A program made the position numbers and the translations under genes. 13,246 bases of DNA from Burkholderiaceae bacterium (lineage in GTDB: Bacteria; Pseudomonadota; Gammaproteobacteria; Burkholderiales; Burkholderiaceae_C). The notes beneath the pieces are model-generated. The model had not been told where the DNA came from. It searched no databases and saw nothing but the letters and a program-made list of their open reading frames with translations. Below are positions 1 to 7,859 of this stretch, piece by piece. Positions within the stretch are counted from its first letter, which is position 1. Each line of letters starts with the position of its first letter. Where the stretch lies: assembly GCA_023260315.1 (NCBI GenBank), contig JALQVQ010000072.1, positions 1 to 13,246 of the forward strand. The letters run 5' to 3'.

Positions 1-146
1 CCCTGGGGCCGGCGACGTACTGGCTCGCGCCCGACCCGACCTCGCCCCGAATACCGACACCGGCCTTGGTGACGGGTGGGGTTCCCTGGAGGATCCCCAT
101 GACCGCGTAGCCGGCCTTGGTGTAGGTCTGGCCGGGAGCGACCTTG
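1..146 (-). other. Probable foreign (chimeric) segment encoding a fragment of a glycine-rich protein
   Basis: The stretch is 72% G+C (103 of bases 1-143), well above the rest of the window. On the minus strand one frame is open throughout and has strongly GC-biased third positions; it reads, in part, AGYAVMGILQGTPP. The peptide has two 17-residue units that each begin TKAG, mirrored in DNA by a 12-base direct repeat (60-71 and 111-122). It gives the impression of a phage structural or surface protein from a high-GC organism, but I cannot name a family. It ends where slt coding begins, in the opposite orientation and in the middle of what should be the slt reading frame. I infer a chimeric join near 144-165; a real insertion or rearrangement is possible but less likely at a sequence end. 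Confidence 0.55.
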
Positions 147-1280
147 GCTGCCCGACGATCAGAGCCAAACGCGCACGCACTTTTCGCGCGCATTGATAAC
201 CGCTACCTCACCGACCGACAAAGAGCTTGGAAGGTCAGAGCGGCACTGCGACATCAAGACTGGCCAGTGGTGAGTGCGACCGTTCAAAGCATGCAAGCCG
301 ACCAACAAGGCGAGAGCGTTTGGCAGTACTGGTTGGCACGCGCTCACCTGGCAACGCAAAACGCAGATGCGATCGCGCAAGCGCGCGGTATCCTCAGCCT
401 TATCGCCAAAGGCGACGACTACTACGGTCTACTGGCCCGCGATACGCTGGGACAAAAAATAAGCATCGCCGACAAGCGTCTCAAGCCCAGCAAAGCGGAT
501 TTGAAGCGCGTGGGCATGGACCCCAATATTCGTGCGGCATTGTCGGCATTTCAGCTCAATCTCGAAAGCGAAGCATCGCGTCAATGGACCTACGCTGTCG
601 CGCTCCACCAACCTGGCGGCATGGACGAGCGGGACCTTTTGGCTGCGGCTGAGATCGCATGCCAAGTGGGCTGGTGGAACCGCTGCATCCATGCCGGTAC
701 GCGGATGCAAACCACGCCATCATTCATGCACAGCTACCCGCAGCCCTTTGAAACAGACATTCTGGCGCAAGCCAAAGAAGTGGCCATTCACCCCGCATTT
801 TTCTACGGCTTGATTCGACAAGAAAGCCGTTTTAATCCCACTGCACGCTCGCACGCGGGTGCGTTCGGCTTGATGCAAGTGATGCCAAGCACCGCAATTT
901 GGACTGCCAAAAAAATGGGGCTCCAACGATTCACACCTCAGCAACTGGGGGAACACAAAACCAACCTCAAAGTGGGTGGCAACTACCTGAAAATACTGTT
1001 GGAGAAATTTGACAACAGTGTGCCGCTAGCCGCTGCCGCTTACAACGCGGGGCCTCGGCGAGCGAGCCGGTGGCGTCCATCGGTGGAAGCAGGGACAATG
1101 GAGGCCGCTATTTGGATTGAATGCATTCCCTTTAACGAAACGCGGCAATACGTCCAGAACGTCATTGCCAACCATGCGATCTACGCCGCTTTGCAAACCC
1201 AAACGGCGTTTGACCTCGCTGGCTTGATGCCACCGATTACACCGATTGGCGGCCTTGAGCCTGAAGACGACACCCCTTGA
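144..1280 (+). CDS. slt: Soluble lytic murein transglycosylase, C-terminal part (5' truncated)
   Basis: Lytic transglycosylases cut the MurNAc-GlcNAc bond of peptidoglycan in the periplasm and leave 1,6-anhydro-MurNAc ends. Numbering from the TTG at 144, the first ~200 residues are helical superhelix sequence (U/L-domain type, for example RAWKVRAALRHQDW). The catalytic SLT domain follows, with catalytic Glu227 in RQESRF, GLMQ at 242-245 and AYNAG at 299-303. Family members are about 640 residues, so roughly the N-terminal 270, including the signal peptide, are missing. The frame is closed by TAG at 123-125, just inside the GC-rich foreign segment. The TTG at 144 is therefore only the first available codon and not a credible native start. 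The next gene begins 10 bases downstream, suggesting co-transcription. Confidence 0.9.
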   Translation: MAARRSEPNAHALFARIDNRYLTDRQRAWKVRAALRHQDWPVVSATVQSMQADQQGESVWQYWLARAHLATQNADAIAQARGILSLIAKGDDYYGLLARDTLGQKISIADKRLKPSKADLKRVGMDPNIRAALSAFQLNLESEASRQWTYAVALHQPGGMDERDLLAAAEIACQVGWWNRCIHAGTRMQTTPSFMHSYPQPFETDILAQAKEVAIHPAFFYGLIRQESRFNPTARSHAGAFGLMQVMPSTAIWTAKKMGLQRFTPQQLGEHKTNLKVGGNYLKILLEKFDNSVPLAAAAYNAGPRRASRWRPSVEAGTMEAAIWIECIPFNETRQYVQNVIANHAIYAALQTQTAFDLAGLMPPITPIGGLEPEDDTP

Positions 1281-1290
1281 ACGGAACGGT

Positions 1291-2217
1291 ATGAAACCCC
1301 AGCGTGTGATTATTTTTGGCGGCACTGGCTTTGTTGGACAAAGTGTTTGCGAGGCGATGCAGCGTGCAGGTCTGCGCGTGACAGTGCCCACTCGCAGCCA
1401 TGCAAAAGGGCAACGTTTGGCACACCTGCCAAACGTCACGGTGCTGGCTGTACGCCAACAAACGGCCGCTGAGCTCATTGAGCTGATCAGAGGTCACGAT
1501 GTCGTGATTAACCTGATTGCCATACTTCACGGCAGCCGCGCCGCCTTTGAAAAGGCGCATGTGACGTGGACCGCTCAACTGGCTGATGCCTGTGAGCAAG
1601 CGCATCTGAGCCATCCTTTGCAACGTGTGATCCATGTGAGCGCGCTGGGCGCCGCGGCTGACGCGCCCTCCGATTACCAGCAAACAAAGGCTGCCGGCGA
1701 GGCCATTTGGCAATCCTTCAAGGCCTGCCCCGTCGCGATACTTCGTCCGAGTGTCATTTTTGGCGCCCGCGATCAATTTCTAAATCTCTTCGCCAAGTTG
1801 GTGGCTTTAACGCCGGTCATGCCATTGGCAGGGGCGCATACGCGTTTCCAACCCGTTTCCGTGCAAGACGTGGCGCAAGCCATCATGAACTTAACCACCC
1901 ACGCACACCCCAACATCACGGCCGCCACACCTGTTGAGTGCGTTGGTCCGGATACGTTGACATTAAAAAGCCTGGTACAGCTGGTTGCGCGCTGGACGGG
2001 TCGTCGGGTTTGGGTTTTCAACATGCCCAAGCCACTGGCAATGCTTCAAGCGGGGCTTATGGAACTGGCGCCAGGCCCAACCCTGATGAGCCGTGACAAT
2101 GTACGCTCGCTGGCTGTTGATAATGTGGCAGCGGCAGGTGCAACCGATACATGCACATTGGCAGCGCTCGGAATCAAAGCACAGTCGCTTTATTCGTTAG
2201 AAAGTATTTATCGCTGA
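1291..2217 (+). CDS. NAD(P)-binding atypical SDR, complex I NDUFA9-like
   Basis: This is a 308-residue Rossmann-fold protein of the extended/atypical short-chain dehydrogenase class related to NDUFA9, YbjT and NAD-dependent epimerases. The nucleotide-binding GGTGFVG lies at residues 10-16, right after the first beta strand. A YxxxK pair is present (Tyr129, Lys133 in DYQQTK), so it could be catalytic, although many NDUFA9-like members only bind NADPH. The substrate is not evident. The frame is open back to 1246, but ATG 1291 sits directly before the first beta strand and 10 bases after slt, so I chose it; no strong Shine-Dalgarno is visible. The order slt, SDR, GST, cca is, to my knowledge, common in Burkholderiales. 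Confidence 0.82.
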   Translation: MKPQRVIIFGGTGFVGQSVCEAMQRAGLRVTVPTRSHAKGQRLAHLPNVTVLAVRQQTAAELIELIRGHDVVINLIAILHGSRAAFEKAHVTWTAQLADACEQAHLSHPLQRVIHVSALGAAADAPSDYQQTKAAGEAIWQSFKACPVAILRPSVIFGARDQFLNLFAKLVALTPVMPLAGAHTRFQPVSVQDVAQAIMNLTTHAHPNITAATPVECVGPDTLTLKSLVQLVARWTGRRVWVFNMPKPLAMLQAGLMELAPGPTLMSRDNVRSLAVDNVAAAGATDTCTLAALGIKAQSLYSLESIYR

Positions 2218-2228
2218 TAGGCCCTTTT

Positions 2229-2933
2229 ATGAAATTAGTTATTGGTAATAAAAATTATTCGTCCTGGTCGATGCGCCCCTGGGTGCTGATGCGCGAGATG
2301 GGGATCCCGTTTGAAGAGGTTAATTTACGCTTCGACAGCTTCGACGCGGACTCGCAATTCAAGCAAAGCTTAGACAAACTGGGCGTTGCAGGTAAGGTCC
2401 CTGTGCTGATCGATCCCACTGTCTTGATTGACGGGAAGCCATTGGCTATTTGGGACACGCTTGCCATCATCGAGCGTTTGGCGGAGCGCTTCCCGGATTT
2501 ATCCATCTGGCCGCACGATGACAGTCAGCGTGCGATTGCACGCAGTATGGTTGCGGAACTTCACAGTGGCTTCACATCCCTTCGAAGCCTTTGCCCCATG
2601 AACATCGAGGCCGATTTACAAGATATCGGCGCAGACCTGTTCGAAAAAAATTCGGGGCTCCGCGCTGACCTGGCCCGGATTGAGTCGCTGTGGTCGCAAT
2701 ATCTGCGGTACAGCAAAGGTCCCATGCTTTTTGGTACGTTTTCAGCCATTGACGCTTACTTCACGCCAACCGTTATGCGGATTCAGAGCTACGGCCTCCC
2801 CATCAGCGCAACCAGTCAAGCATATGCAAATCGCTTGGTGGCGCTCAAGAGCGTTAACCAGTGGATTAACGACGCCATTGCTGAAGATGACTTCCTGAGC
2901 TTCGAAGAACCCTACCGATCAAAAGATGACTGA
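2229..2933 (+). CDS. Glutathione S-transferase family protein
   Basis: A 234-residue protein with the two-part GST layout: a thioredoxin-like N-terminal domain (about residues 1-85) and a helical C-terminal domain. The opening MKLVIGNKNYSSWSMRPW is typical of a widespread bacterial GST subgroup; the serines at 11-12 occupy the place where GSTs activate glutathione. VPVLID and the following IWDTLAI stretch fit the glutathione-binding cis-Pro loop and the SNAIL/TRAIL-like position. The physiological substrate cannot be read from sequence. The frame is open upstream to 2151, but the ATG at 2229 gives the canonical N-terminus. It starts 11 bases after the SDR gene and its stop overlaps the cca start by 8 bases, so it is probably translationally coupled with cca. 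Confidence 0.85.
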   Translation: MKLVIGNKNYSSWSMRPWVLMREMGIPFEEVNLRFDSFDADSQFKQSLDKLGVAGKVPVLIDPTVLIDGKPLAIWDTLAIIERLAERFPDLSIWPHDDSQRAIARSMVAELHSGFTSLRSLCPMNIEADLQDIGADLFEKNSGLRADLARIESLWSQYLRYSKGPMLFGTFSAIDAYFTPTVMRIQSYGLPISATSQAYANRLVALKSVNQWINDAIAEDDFLSFEEPYRSKDD

Positions 2934-4254
2934 ATCTGGACAGATGGCAGCCGCGGCGACGCAACCCACTGTTTATTTGGTCGGCGGCGCTGTCCGCGAC
3001 CATCTGATGGGTGCCGGCGGCGGCGACCGCGATTGGGTGGTTGTAGGCGCTACACCGGCAGATATGGCCGCATTGGGCTTTACCCCCGTCGGGGCCGACT
3101 TTCCCGTCTTTCTCCACCCATTGACGCAAGAGGAATACGCGCTCGCACGGACTGAACGTAAGACGGCTAAGGGCTACCACGGCTTCAGCTTTTACGCCGC
3201 ACCCGACGTCACGCTCACGCAAGACCTGGCCCGCCGGGACCTGACCATCAACGCGATGGCGGTGCCCCACCCCGCAAGTCTGACAACAATCGCACGCACA
3301 GCTGACCGAACTTGGCGGCCCGATTTCACGCAATTGATTGACCCTTTCAACGGGGAACGTGACATTGAAAAAAAGCAACTGCGTCATGTCTCTGGCGCTT
3401 TCGCCGAGGATCCCGTTCGCATCCTGCGACTGGCGCGTTTTCATGCGCGTTGGCCAGACTATTCGGTGGCAGATGAGACGATGGCACTGATGCAGCAGAT
3501 GGTTGCGGACGGCGAGGCCGATGCCTTGGTTGCCGAGCGCGTTTGGCAAGAGCTCGCGAAAGGTTTGATGGGCCAACAGCCATCGCAAATGTTCATCACG
3601 CTTCGCGCGTGCGGGGCATTGGCCCAATTGCTCCCGGAACTCAATGCGTTGTGGGGCGTACCGCAACGCGCTGATTACCACCCGGAAGTCGATACTGGCA
3701 TTCACGCCATGATGGTCATTGATAAAAGTGCGCAGCTTCAGGCTGATTTAGGGACACGCTTTGCAAGCTTGTGCCACGACTTTGGCAAAGGCACCACGCC
3801 GACTGAGGTGCTACCCCGCCACACGGGACATGAAATGCGCAGTGTCCACCTGCTGAATGAGGTGTGTGACCGGTGGCGTGTCCCAAAAGCCATGCGCGAG
3901 TTGGCAGAAGTCGTTGCCCGCGAGCACGGACATATCCACCGCTGCCAAGACTTAAGTGCTGAAGCAGCGCTGCGCCTCATCGAGCGCTGCGATGCGTTTA
4001 GGCGTCCAGAACGTTTCCAGCAAATACTATTGGCCTGCGAGTGCGACGCGCGCGGTCGCTTGGGATTAGAGGATGTGCCCTACGTTCAGGCCGAGCGCTT
4101 GGGTGCTATTTTCCAGACCGCCCATGCGGTCGCAACTGACGCGGTTGCCCATCAGGCCAGGCAAGCCCCACAATTTGCCACGGGTAAAGGTGAATGGATT
4201 GCGACGCAAATCCACGCAGCACGCCTCGCCGCGATCGCCCCACTGTTCAATTAA
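2926..4254 (+). CDS. cca: Multifunctional CCA tRNA nucleotidyltransferase / HD phosphohydrolase
   Basis: Adds or repairs the 3'-CCA of tRNAs without a template, using CTP and ATP. The head domain has YLVGGAVRD (17-25), the metal-binding acid pair Asp34/Asp36 in GDRDW, ARTERK, and DLARRDLTINA. A neck with EDPVRILRLARFHAR follows. The C-terminal half holds an HD domain (His284-Asp285 in SLCHDFGKG), which in the gammaproteobacterial enzyme carries phosphatase and 2',3'-cyclic phosphodiesterase activity. At 442 residues it is longer than the ~412-residue E. coli enzyme; part of the excess is a ~17-residue insertion between NAMA and LIDP (about 3262-3333). The start could also be ATG 2944; neither has a clear Shine-Dalgarno. 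The gene ends convergently on the DUF2905 gene, sharing the palindrome TTAA as the two stop codons. Confidence 0.95.
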   Translation: MTESGQMAAAATQPTVYLVGGAVRDHLMGAGGGDRDWVVVGATPADMAALGFTPVGADFPVFLHPLTQEEYALARTERKTAKGYHGFSFYAAPDVTLTQDLARRDLTINAMAVPHPASLTTIARTADRTWRPDFTQLIDPFNGERDIEKKQLRHVSGAFAEDPVRILRLARFHARWPDYSVADETMALMQQMVADGEADALVAERVWQELAKGLMGQQPSQMFITLRACGALAQLLPELNALWGVPQRADYHPEVDTGIHAMMVIDKSAQLQADLGTRFASLCHDFGKGTTPTEVLPRHTGHEMRSVHLLNEVCDRWRVPKAMRELAEVVAREHGHIHRCQDLSAEAALRLIERCDAFRRPERFQQILLACECDARGRLGLEDVPYVQAERLGAIFQTAHAVATDAVAHQARQAPQFATGKGEWIATQIHAARLAAIAPLFN

Positions 4255-4445
4255 ATGTAGCGGGCGATCAAACTCAAAATACCGCTCAGCACCATGGTTG
4301 ATGCGAGCGGCACGGGGACCTCTTTGCCGAATAATTTCAGTGTGAAGTCACCCGGCAGACGTCCCATACCGATTTTTTTCAAAATGGGGAACAGGCCGTT
4401 GATTAGGACCAACGCCAGAAAAACAACGAGCATCCAGCGAATCAT
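4251..4445 (-). CDS. DUF2905-like small inner-membrane protein
   Basis: A 64-residue hydrophobic protein with two predicted membrane segments (about residues 3-22 and 46-62) joined by a polar loop containing GMGRLPGDFTLK. The GRLPGD loop and overall size match my recollection of the DUF2905 family, whose function is unknown. The frame is open upstream to 4511, but the extension would lie inside the methyltransferase gene and adds an unlikely polar leader, so I use the ATG at 4445. That is 10 bases after the methyltransferase stop, so the two genes are probably co-transcribed. Its TAA occupies 4251-4253 and overlaps the opposing cca stop (4252-4254). Confidence 0.8.
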   Translation of the reverse strand: MIRWMLVVFLALVLINGLFPILKKIGMGRLPGDFTLKLFGKEVPVPLASTMVLSGILSLIARYI

Positions 4446-4455
4446 TTCGTAGCTT

Positions 4456-5637
4456 TCATAAGGTGTGGGATCGGTCAAACGACTGAAAACCAATGTAGCC
4501 CCCCGCCGCATTCACCGTTGCCGTATGGCGGGGATGCGACAGCACGATGACCTTAAACAGTTCGCCCATCTCATGCTCGTGGATCAGTTTAAGGGCCTGG
4601 GCCTGCTCGGGTGACGAGGCGCTCGTTAAAACATCCAAAAAACCGCAATTAATGAGAAAGCGCCCCTGGCTGGTAAAGCCCAAGACATCCAACCCCTGCG
4701 CCTGTGCCGCAAGCGCGACCCCCGTAAAGTCGACATGCACTGTGATGTCTTTTAAACCGACTGCGACCAGTGGGTTGCCATCCGATCGGTGTGATTGGTG
4801 ACACATTAAGGTCCCCATGTGGCGCTGTGGATGGTAGTACTCAGCCTCGGTAAAGCCGTAGTCCAGCAGCAAAATACAGCCACGATCTAAACGTTGTGCC
4901 AGTTGTTGGACCCACGCTTGGGCTTGCTGATGCCATTCAAAAACGTAGTCGTGTTGCCCCTCAATATCGACAGGGGGTTGCTCCCCCATTGCACGATCAG
5001 ACCATGTCAGTGCCCAGCCTGGCCCATCGGAGCTGTCCGTTGTGACCGCTCGACTGACGCCTCGGGTCAGCCACTCACCGTTGCGCCTGACCAACAAGCG
5101 GGCGGGCATGGCATCCAACACCTCGTTGCCCACCACCACGGCAGCCAAATGTGCCGGCCACTCAGTGGCCCACGTCACGTTCACACGGCCCATCAATGGT
5201 GCCAAAAGCGCCTGTTGGCGATGCCTCAGCTCGGCTGACAGCTCAACAATCACGTAGTGCTTGAGTCGGCGCTCAGGGTCAGACAACAAACACCCAATCA
5301 ACTGCGCCGCCAAGGCGCCTGTGCCGGCACCAAATTCCCAGACGGTATCCACCTCGCACAGGCGCAACGCCTGCGCCACCTGCCGCGCCAAGGTACGGCC
5401 GAAAACGGGGCTCAATTCGGGGCCAGTCACAAAATCACTGCCATCTTGGGGCATCAGCCCGAGCTTCGGTAGCGCGTTGGCGTAATACCCCAAACCCGGC
5501 GCGTAGAGCGCCTCTGCCATGAACGCGTCAAACGGCAACCAGCCGCCCGAGCGTTCAAAAATCGGATTCAGGTGGGCCTGCATTTCAGGCGGCGTCATGA
5601 GCGAATCAGCAGGAGTCGGTACACTTGGGGGTTGCAT
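4456..5637 (-). CDS. SAM-dependent methyltransferase, MidA/NDUFAF7 family (DUF185)
   Basis: A 393-residue class I methyltransferase. Family landmarks are GGWLPFDAFMAEALYAPGLGYYA (about residues 31-53), DFVTGPELSPVFG (68-80), the SAM-binding EFGAGTGALA (101-110) and the NEVLDAMP motif. The mitochondrial member NDUFAF7 symmetrically dimethylates an arginine of the complex I 49-kDa subunit; the bacterial substrate is not something I can read here. No membrane segment or signal peptide is visible, so it is cytoplasmic. ATG 5637 gives a 393-residue product; the ATG 13 codons later is an alternative, and neither has a strong ribosome-binding site. It is transcribed divergently from the pteridine-reductase-like gene and probably carries the DUF2905 gene behind it. 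Confidence 0.9.
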   Translation of the reverse strand: MQPPSVPTPADSLMTPPEMQAHLNPIFERSGGWLPFDAFMAEALYAPGLGYYANALPKLGLMPQDGSDFVTGPELSPVFGRTLARQVAQALRLCEVDTVWEFGAGTGALAAQLIGCLLSDPERRLKHYVIVELSAELRHRQQALLAPLMGRVNVTWATEWPAHLAAVVVGNEVLDAMPARLLVRRNGEWLTRGVSRAVTTDSSDGPGWALTWSDRAMGEQPPVDIEGQHDYVFEWHQQAQAWVQQLAQRLDRGCILLLDYGFTEAEYYHPQRHMGTLMCHQSHRSDGNPLVAVGLKDITVHVDFTGVALAAQAQGLDVLGFTSQGRFLINCGFLDVLTSASSPEQAQALKLIHEHEMGELFKVIVLSHPRHTATVNAAGGYIGFQSFDRSHTL

Positions 5638-5721
5638 AAATGATCTTCAGCAATGGCCTTTGTGGCCAGCGAACATTGTCGCCGATACGCGTGCTGTGAC
5701 CCAGCAACGAAATACCCGCCC
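5638..5721. promoter_or_regulatory. Divergent intergenic region with an inverted repeat
   Basis: These 84 bases separate the methyltransferase gene (leftward) from the SDR-folB-ttcA operon (rightward), so promoters for both must lie here or in the coding ends. A perfect inverted repeat TGGCC-N5-GGCCA occupies 5654-5668, a possible operator or a chance hairpin. I see no convincing sigma70 -35/-10 pair. Confidence 0.35.
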
Positions 5722-6531
5722 ATGACACCCTCCGAACCCGATCATCAATTGACTGCCTTCGACGCGCAACGCATGAGCCGATCCGTGCTGGTCACCGGCG
5801 CCGGGACACGCTTAGGCAAGGCCATCGCCTGCCATCTGGCACAAGGCGGTTGGCAGGTCGGCGTGCATTACCGTGGCTCAGAGGCCGCTGCGCTGACCAC
5901 TGCGGCAGCGTGCACGCAATTGAACCCTCAAGCACCGGCATTCACGGTACAGGCTGACCTGGCAAACGAAGCCGCGTGCGATGCCCTGATTGCGTCAGTG
6001 GTAGACAAGGTTGGTCAATTGGGTGCGGTGGTCAACAGCGCCGCGCTGTTTGAGAACGACGATGCCCAAACGGTGTCGCAAGATGTCATGGACGCGCACT
6101 GGCAAACCAACACCATGGCGCCTGTTCGCTTGACACAGCGGTTCTTCAAGCACCTTGAGTCCGTGAACGCGTGCGGTGCTGTAGTGAACCTTTTGGACCA
6201 AAAACTGTGGAACCTAAACCCTGATTTTTTCAGCTACACGCTCTCAAAATCAGCCCTTAAAACAGCCACCACCCTCCTAGCGCAGGCGCTCGCACCGCGT
6301 CTGCGCGTGGTCGGCGTGGCACCGGGTCTGACACTCACCAGCCATATGCTGTCGGATGACGCCTTCCAAGCGCTGCATAAACTGTCGCCACTGGGTCGCT
6401 CCAGCACGCCTGAAGATGTGGCTGCAACGGTGGCCTTTGCGTTGAGTAACGGGTCACTCACAGGAACCACGCTGCTGGTCGACGGCGGTCAACACCTGAT
6501 GAAGTTCGACCGCGACTTTTCCCTGATGTAA
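5722..6531 (+). CDS. SDR-family pteridine reductase-like oxidoreductase
   Basis: A 269-residue short-chain dehydrogenase. TGAGTRLG (25-32) is the TGxxxRxG form of the cofactor loop seen in NADPH-dependent pteridine reductases (PTR1, FolM). NSAA at 105-108 replaces the usual NNAG. The catalytic region carries Asp159, Tyr172 and Lys176, the same spacing as the Asp181-Tyr194-Lys198 triad of Leishmania PTR1, where Asp replaces the usual SDR serine. The likely reaction is reduction of dihydropterin or dihydromonapterin to the tetrahydro form; folB directly downstream supports a pterin role. ATG 5722 is my choice; ATG 5773 would start just before the first beta strand, and the frame is open back to 5653. 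No good Shine-Dalgarno settles the matter. It is probably the first gene of a five-gene operon. Confidence 0.85.
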   Translation: MTPSEPDHQLTAFDAQRMSRSVLVTGAGTRLGKAIACHLAQGGWQVGVHYRGSEAAALTTAAACTQLNPQAPAFTVQADLANEAACDALIASVVDKVGQLGAVVNSAALFENDDAQTVSQDVMDAHWQTNTMAPVRLTQRFFKHLESVNACGAVVNLLDQKLWNLNPDFFSYTLSKSALKTATTLLAQALAPRLRVVGVAPGLTLTSHMLSDDAFQALHKLSPLGRSSTPEDVAATVAFALSNGSLTGTTLLVDGGQHLMKFDRDFSLM

Positions 6532-6543
6532 TCCCATTTGCTC

Positions 6544-6924
6544 ATGACACGTAACTCAATGGCCACTGGCAACCAAATTTTGACGCTCACCGGTTTGCGC
6601 TTCACCGCGAGCCTTGGCATTCTCGATCATGAACGCACCAAACCACAGCCCATACAAGTGGATGCGGAGTTGAATCAGGGGCCGCAACCCTTGCTGCCCC
6701 ATGATGACGACATCAATCACGTGCTGGATTACCGCAAAGTGCGCCAAATCATCATCGATGAATGCACGGCATCGCACATTAATTTGCTGGAGACACTGAT
6801 TGGGAAGCTGACCAATCGCTTGATGCAGCTGCCTGGCGTGATCGGCGCCCGCGTCAAAATTGCAAAATTAGAGATTTTTGATGATTGCGAAGTCGCAATC
6901 CGCATGGAAGGAGGCGAGTGGTGA
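6544..6924 (+). CDS. folB: Dihydroneopterin aldolase
   Basis: Converts 7,8-dihydroneopterin to 6-hydroxymethyl-7,8-dihydropterin and glycolaldehyde in folate synthesis. The 126-residue product has family features in order: [11 protein letters not shown] with Glu30, HVLDYRKVR with Tyr63, LLETL with Glu83 and the active-site lysine Lys108 in [11 protein letters not shown]. The active enzyme is usually a homo-octamer in the cytoplasm. ATG 6544 begins 12 bases after the SDR stop; TTG 6538 and ATG 6559 are alternatives in the same frame. The 3' end carries the Shine-Dalgarno of ttcA, and the stop overlaps the ttcA start as GTGA, so translation of the two is coupled. Confidence 0.93.
   Translation: MTRNSMATGNQILTLTGLRFTASLGILDHERTKPQPIQVDAELNQGPQPLLPHDDDINHVLDYRKVRQIIIDECTASHINLLETLIGKLTNRLMQLPGVIGARVKIAKLEIFDDCEVAIRMEGGEW
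6908..6914 (+). promoter_or_regulatory. Strong ribosome-binding site for ttcA inside folB
   Basis: AAGGAGG, a near-perfect match to the anti-Shine-Dalgarno sequence, lies 6 bases before the GTG at 6921. It decides the ttcA start: no ATG lies near the N-terminus, and the other GTG, at 6918, has worse spacing. Confidence 0.85.
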
Positions 6925-7859
6925 ACACCGTTCTTGACGACACCATCCGTGCTGAAGCACTGGCCAAACAACAGCGTGAAGACCACAAGCTCGAGAAGCG
7001 TTTATGCCGACTTGTGGGCAAGGCGATTGTTGACTACAACATGATCGAAGAGGGTGACCGTGTCATGGTCTGCATGTCGGGTGGCAAAGACAGCTACACG
7101 CTGCTGGACATCTTGCTCAAACTCCAGAGCCGTGCGCCCATCAAGTTCACGCTGGTGGCGGTTAACTTGGATCAAAAGCAGCCTGGGTTCCCGGCCGATG
7201 TTTTGCCCGCTTACCTTGAGTCGCTGGGGGTCGAGTACCACATAGAAAATCAAGACACCTACAGCATCGTTAAAGACAAAATCCCCGAGGGTAAGACCAT
7301 GTGCAGCCTGTGCAGCCGCCTGCGTCGGGGTATTCTGTATCGGGTCGCGGAGGAATTGAAATGCACCAAAATCGCGCTGGGTCACCACCGTGATGACATT
7401 TTGCAGACCCTGTTACTCAACATGTTTTTTGGTTCGCGGCTGAAGGGCATGCCAGCCAAACTCATGAGTGATAACGGCAAAAACATCATCATTCGCCCGA
7501 TGGCCTATGTCGCGGAATCAGATACAGCGCGATGGTCCGAAATTCAGCAGTTTCCAATCATTCCGTGCACCTTGTGTGGAAGCCAAGAAAATCTGCAACG
7601 GGTACAGGTTGGCAAAATGCTGAAGGATTGGGAAACACGTTTTCCAGGCCGTATTGAGAACATGTTTACCGCCTTGCAAAACGTGGTCCCGAGTCACTTG
7701 ATGGACAACACGCTTTACCCGTTCACGACATTGCAGACGACCGGCGAAGCCAGTGAAGATGGCGACAAGGCCTTTGATGCCGAGCCCATGCCCAGCCCCT
7801 CAACAAAATGGTCCAGCTTGACCGGTATTGGCCTGGGTGTGGAGTCGCAGGGTGAGTGA
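6921..7859 (+). CDS. ttcA: tRNA 2-thiocytidine biosynthesis protein TtcA
   Basis: TtcA thiolates cytidine 32 of certain tRNAs, using ATP to activate the base and an iron-sulfur cluster as part of the sulfur transfer route. The 312-residue product has the PP-loop SGGKDS at 53-58, a CxxC pair at Cys128/Cys131 ([11 protein letters not shown]), the GHHRDD segment, and PCTLCGSQ with Cys216/Cys219, which together supply the cluster and catalytic cysteines known in the family. The start is GTG, set by the AAGGAGG at 6908-6914 and overlapping the folB stop by 4 bases. The C-terminal ~40 residues are low in conserved motifs. The downstream lipoprotein gene overlaps its end by 8 bases. Confidence 0.95.
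   Translation: MNTVLDDTIRAEALAKQQREDHKLEKRLCRLVGKAIVDYNMIEEGDRVMVCMSGGKDSYTLLDILLKLQSRAPIKFTLVAVNLDQKQPGFPADVLPAYLESLGVEYHIENQDTYSIVKDKIPEGKTMCSLCSRLRRGILYRVAEELKCTKIALGHHRDDILQTLLLNMFFGSRLKGMPAKLMSDNGKNIIIRPMAYVAESDTARWSEIQQFPIIPCTLCGSQENLQRVQVGKMLKDWETRFPGRIENMFTALQNVVPSHLMDNTLYPFTTLQTTGEASEDGDKAFDAEPMPSPSTKWSSLTGIGLGVESQGE

Noticed and set aside
1026..1776. Long minus-strand open frames opposite slt and the SDR gene (1026-1478, 1237-1776)
   Set aside because: They are antisense shadows of well-supported genes, with no recognisable domains and unlikely residue composition (Arg/Cys-rich).
2866..3705. 279-codon minus-strand open frame opposite cca
   Set aside because: It is antisense to a gene with full catalytic motifs; its translation is Cys/Arg/His-rich with no domain I recognise, as expected of a shadow frame in GC-rich coding DNA.
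4251..4511. Longer DUF2905 form starting at 4511
   Set aside because: The extra 22 residues overlap the end of the methyltransferase gene in another frame and precede a clean membrane-protein N-terminus at ATG 4445.
5653..5721. A 23-residue N-terminal extension of the pteridine-reductase-like SDR
   Set aside because: The extension (MAFVASEHCRRYACC...) is low-complexity and absent from the SDR fold, and its start codon has no Shine-Dalgarno; it is more likely untranslated leader.
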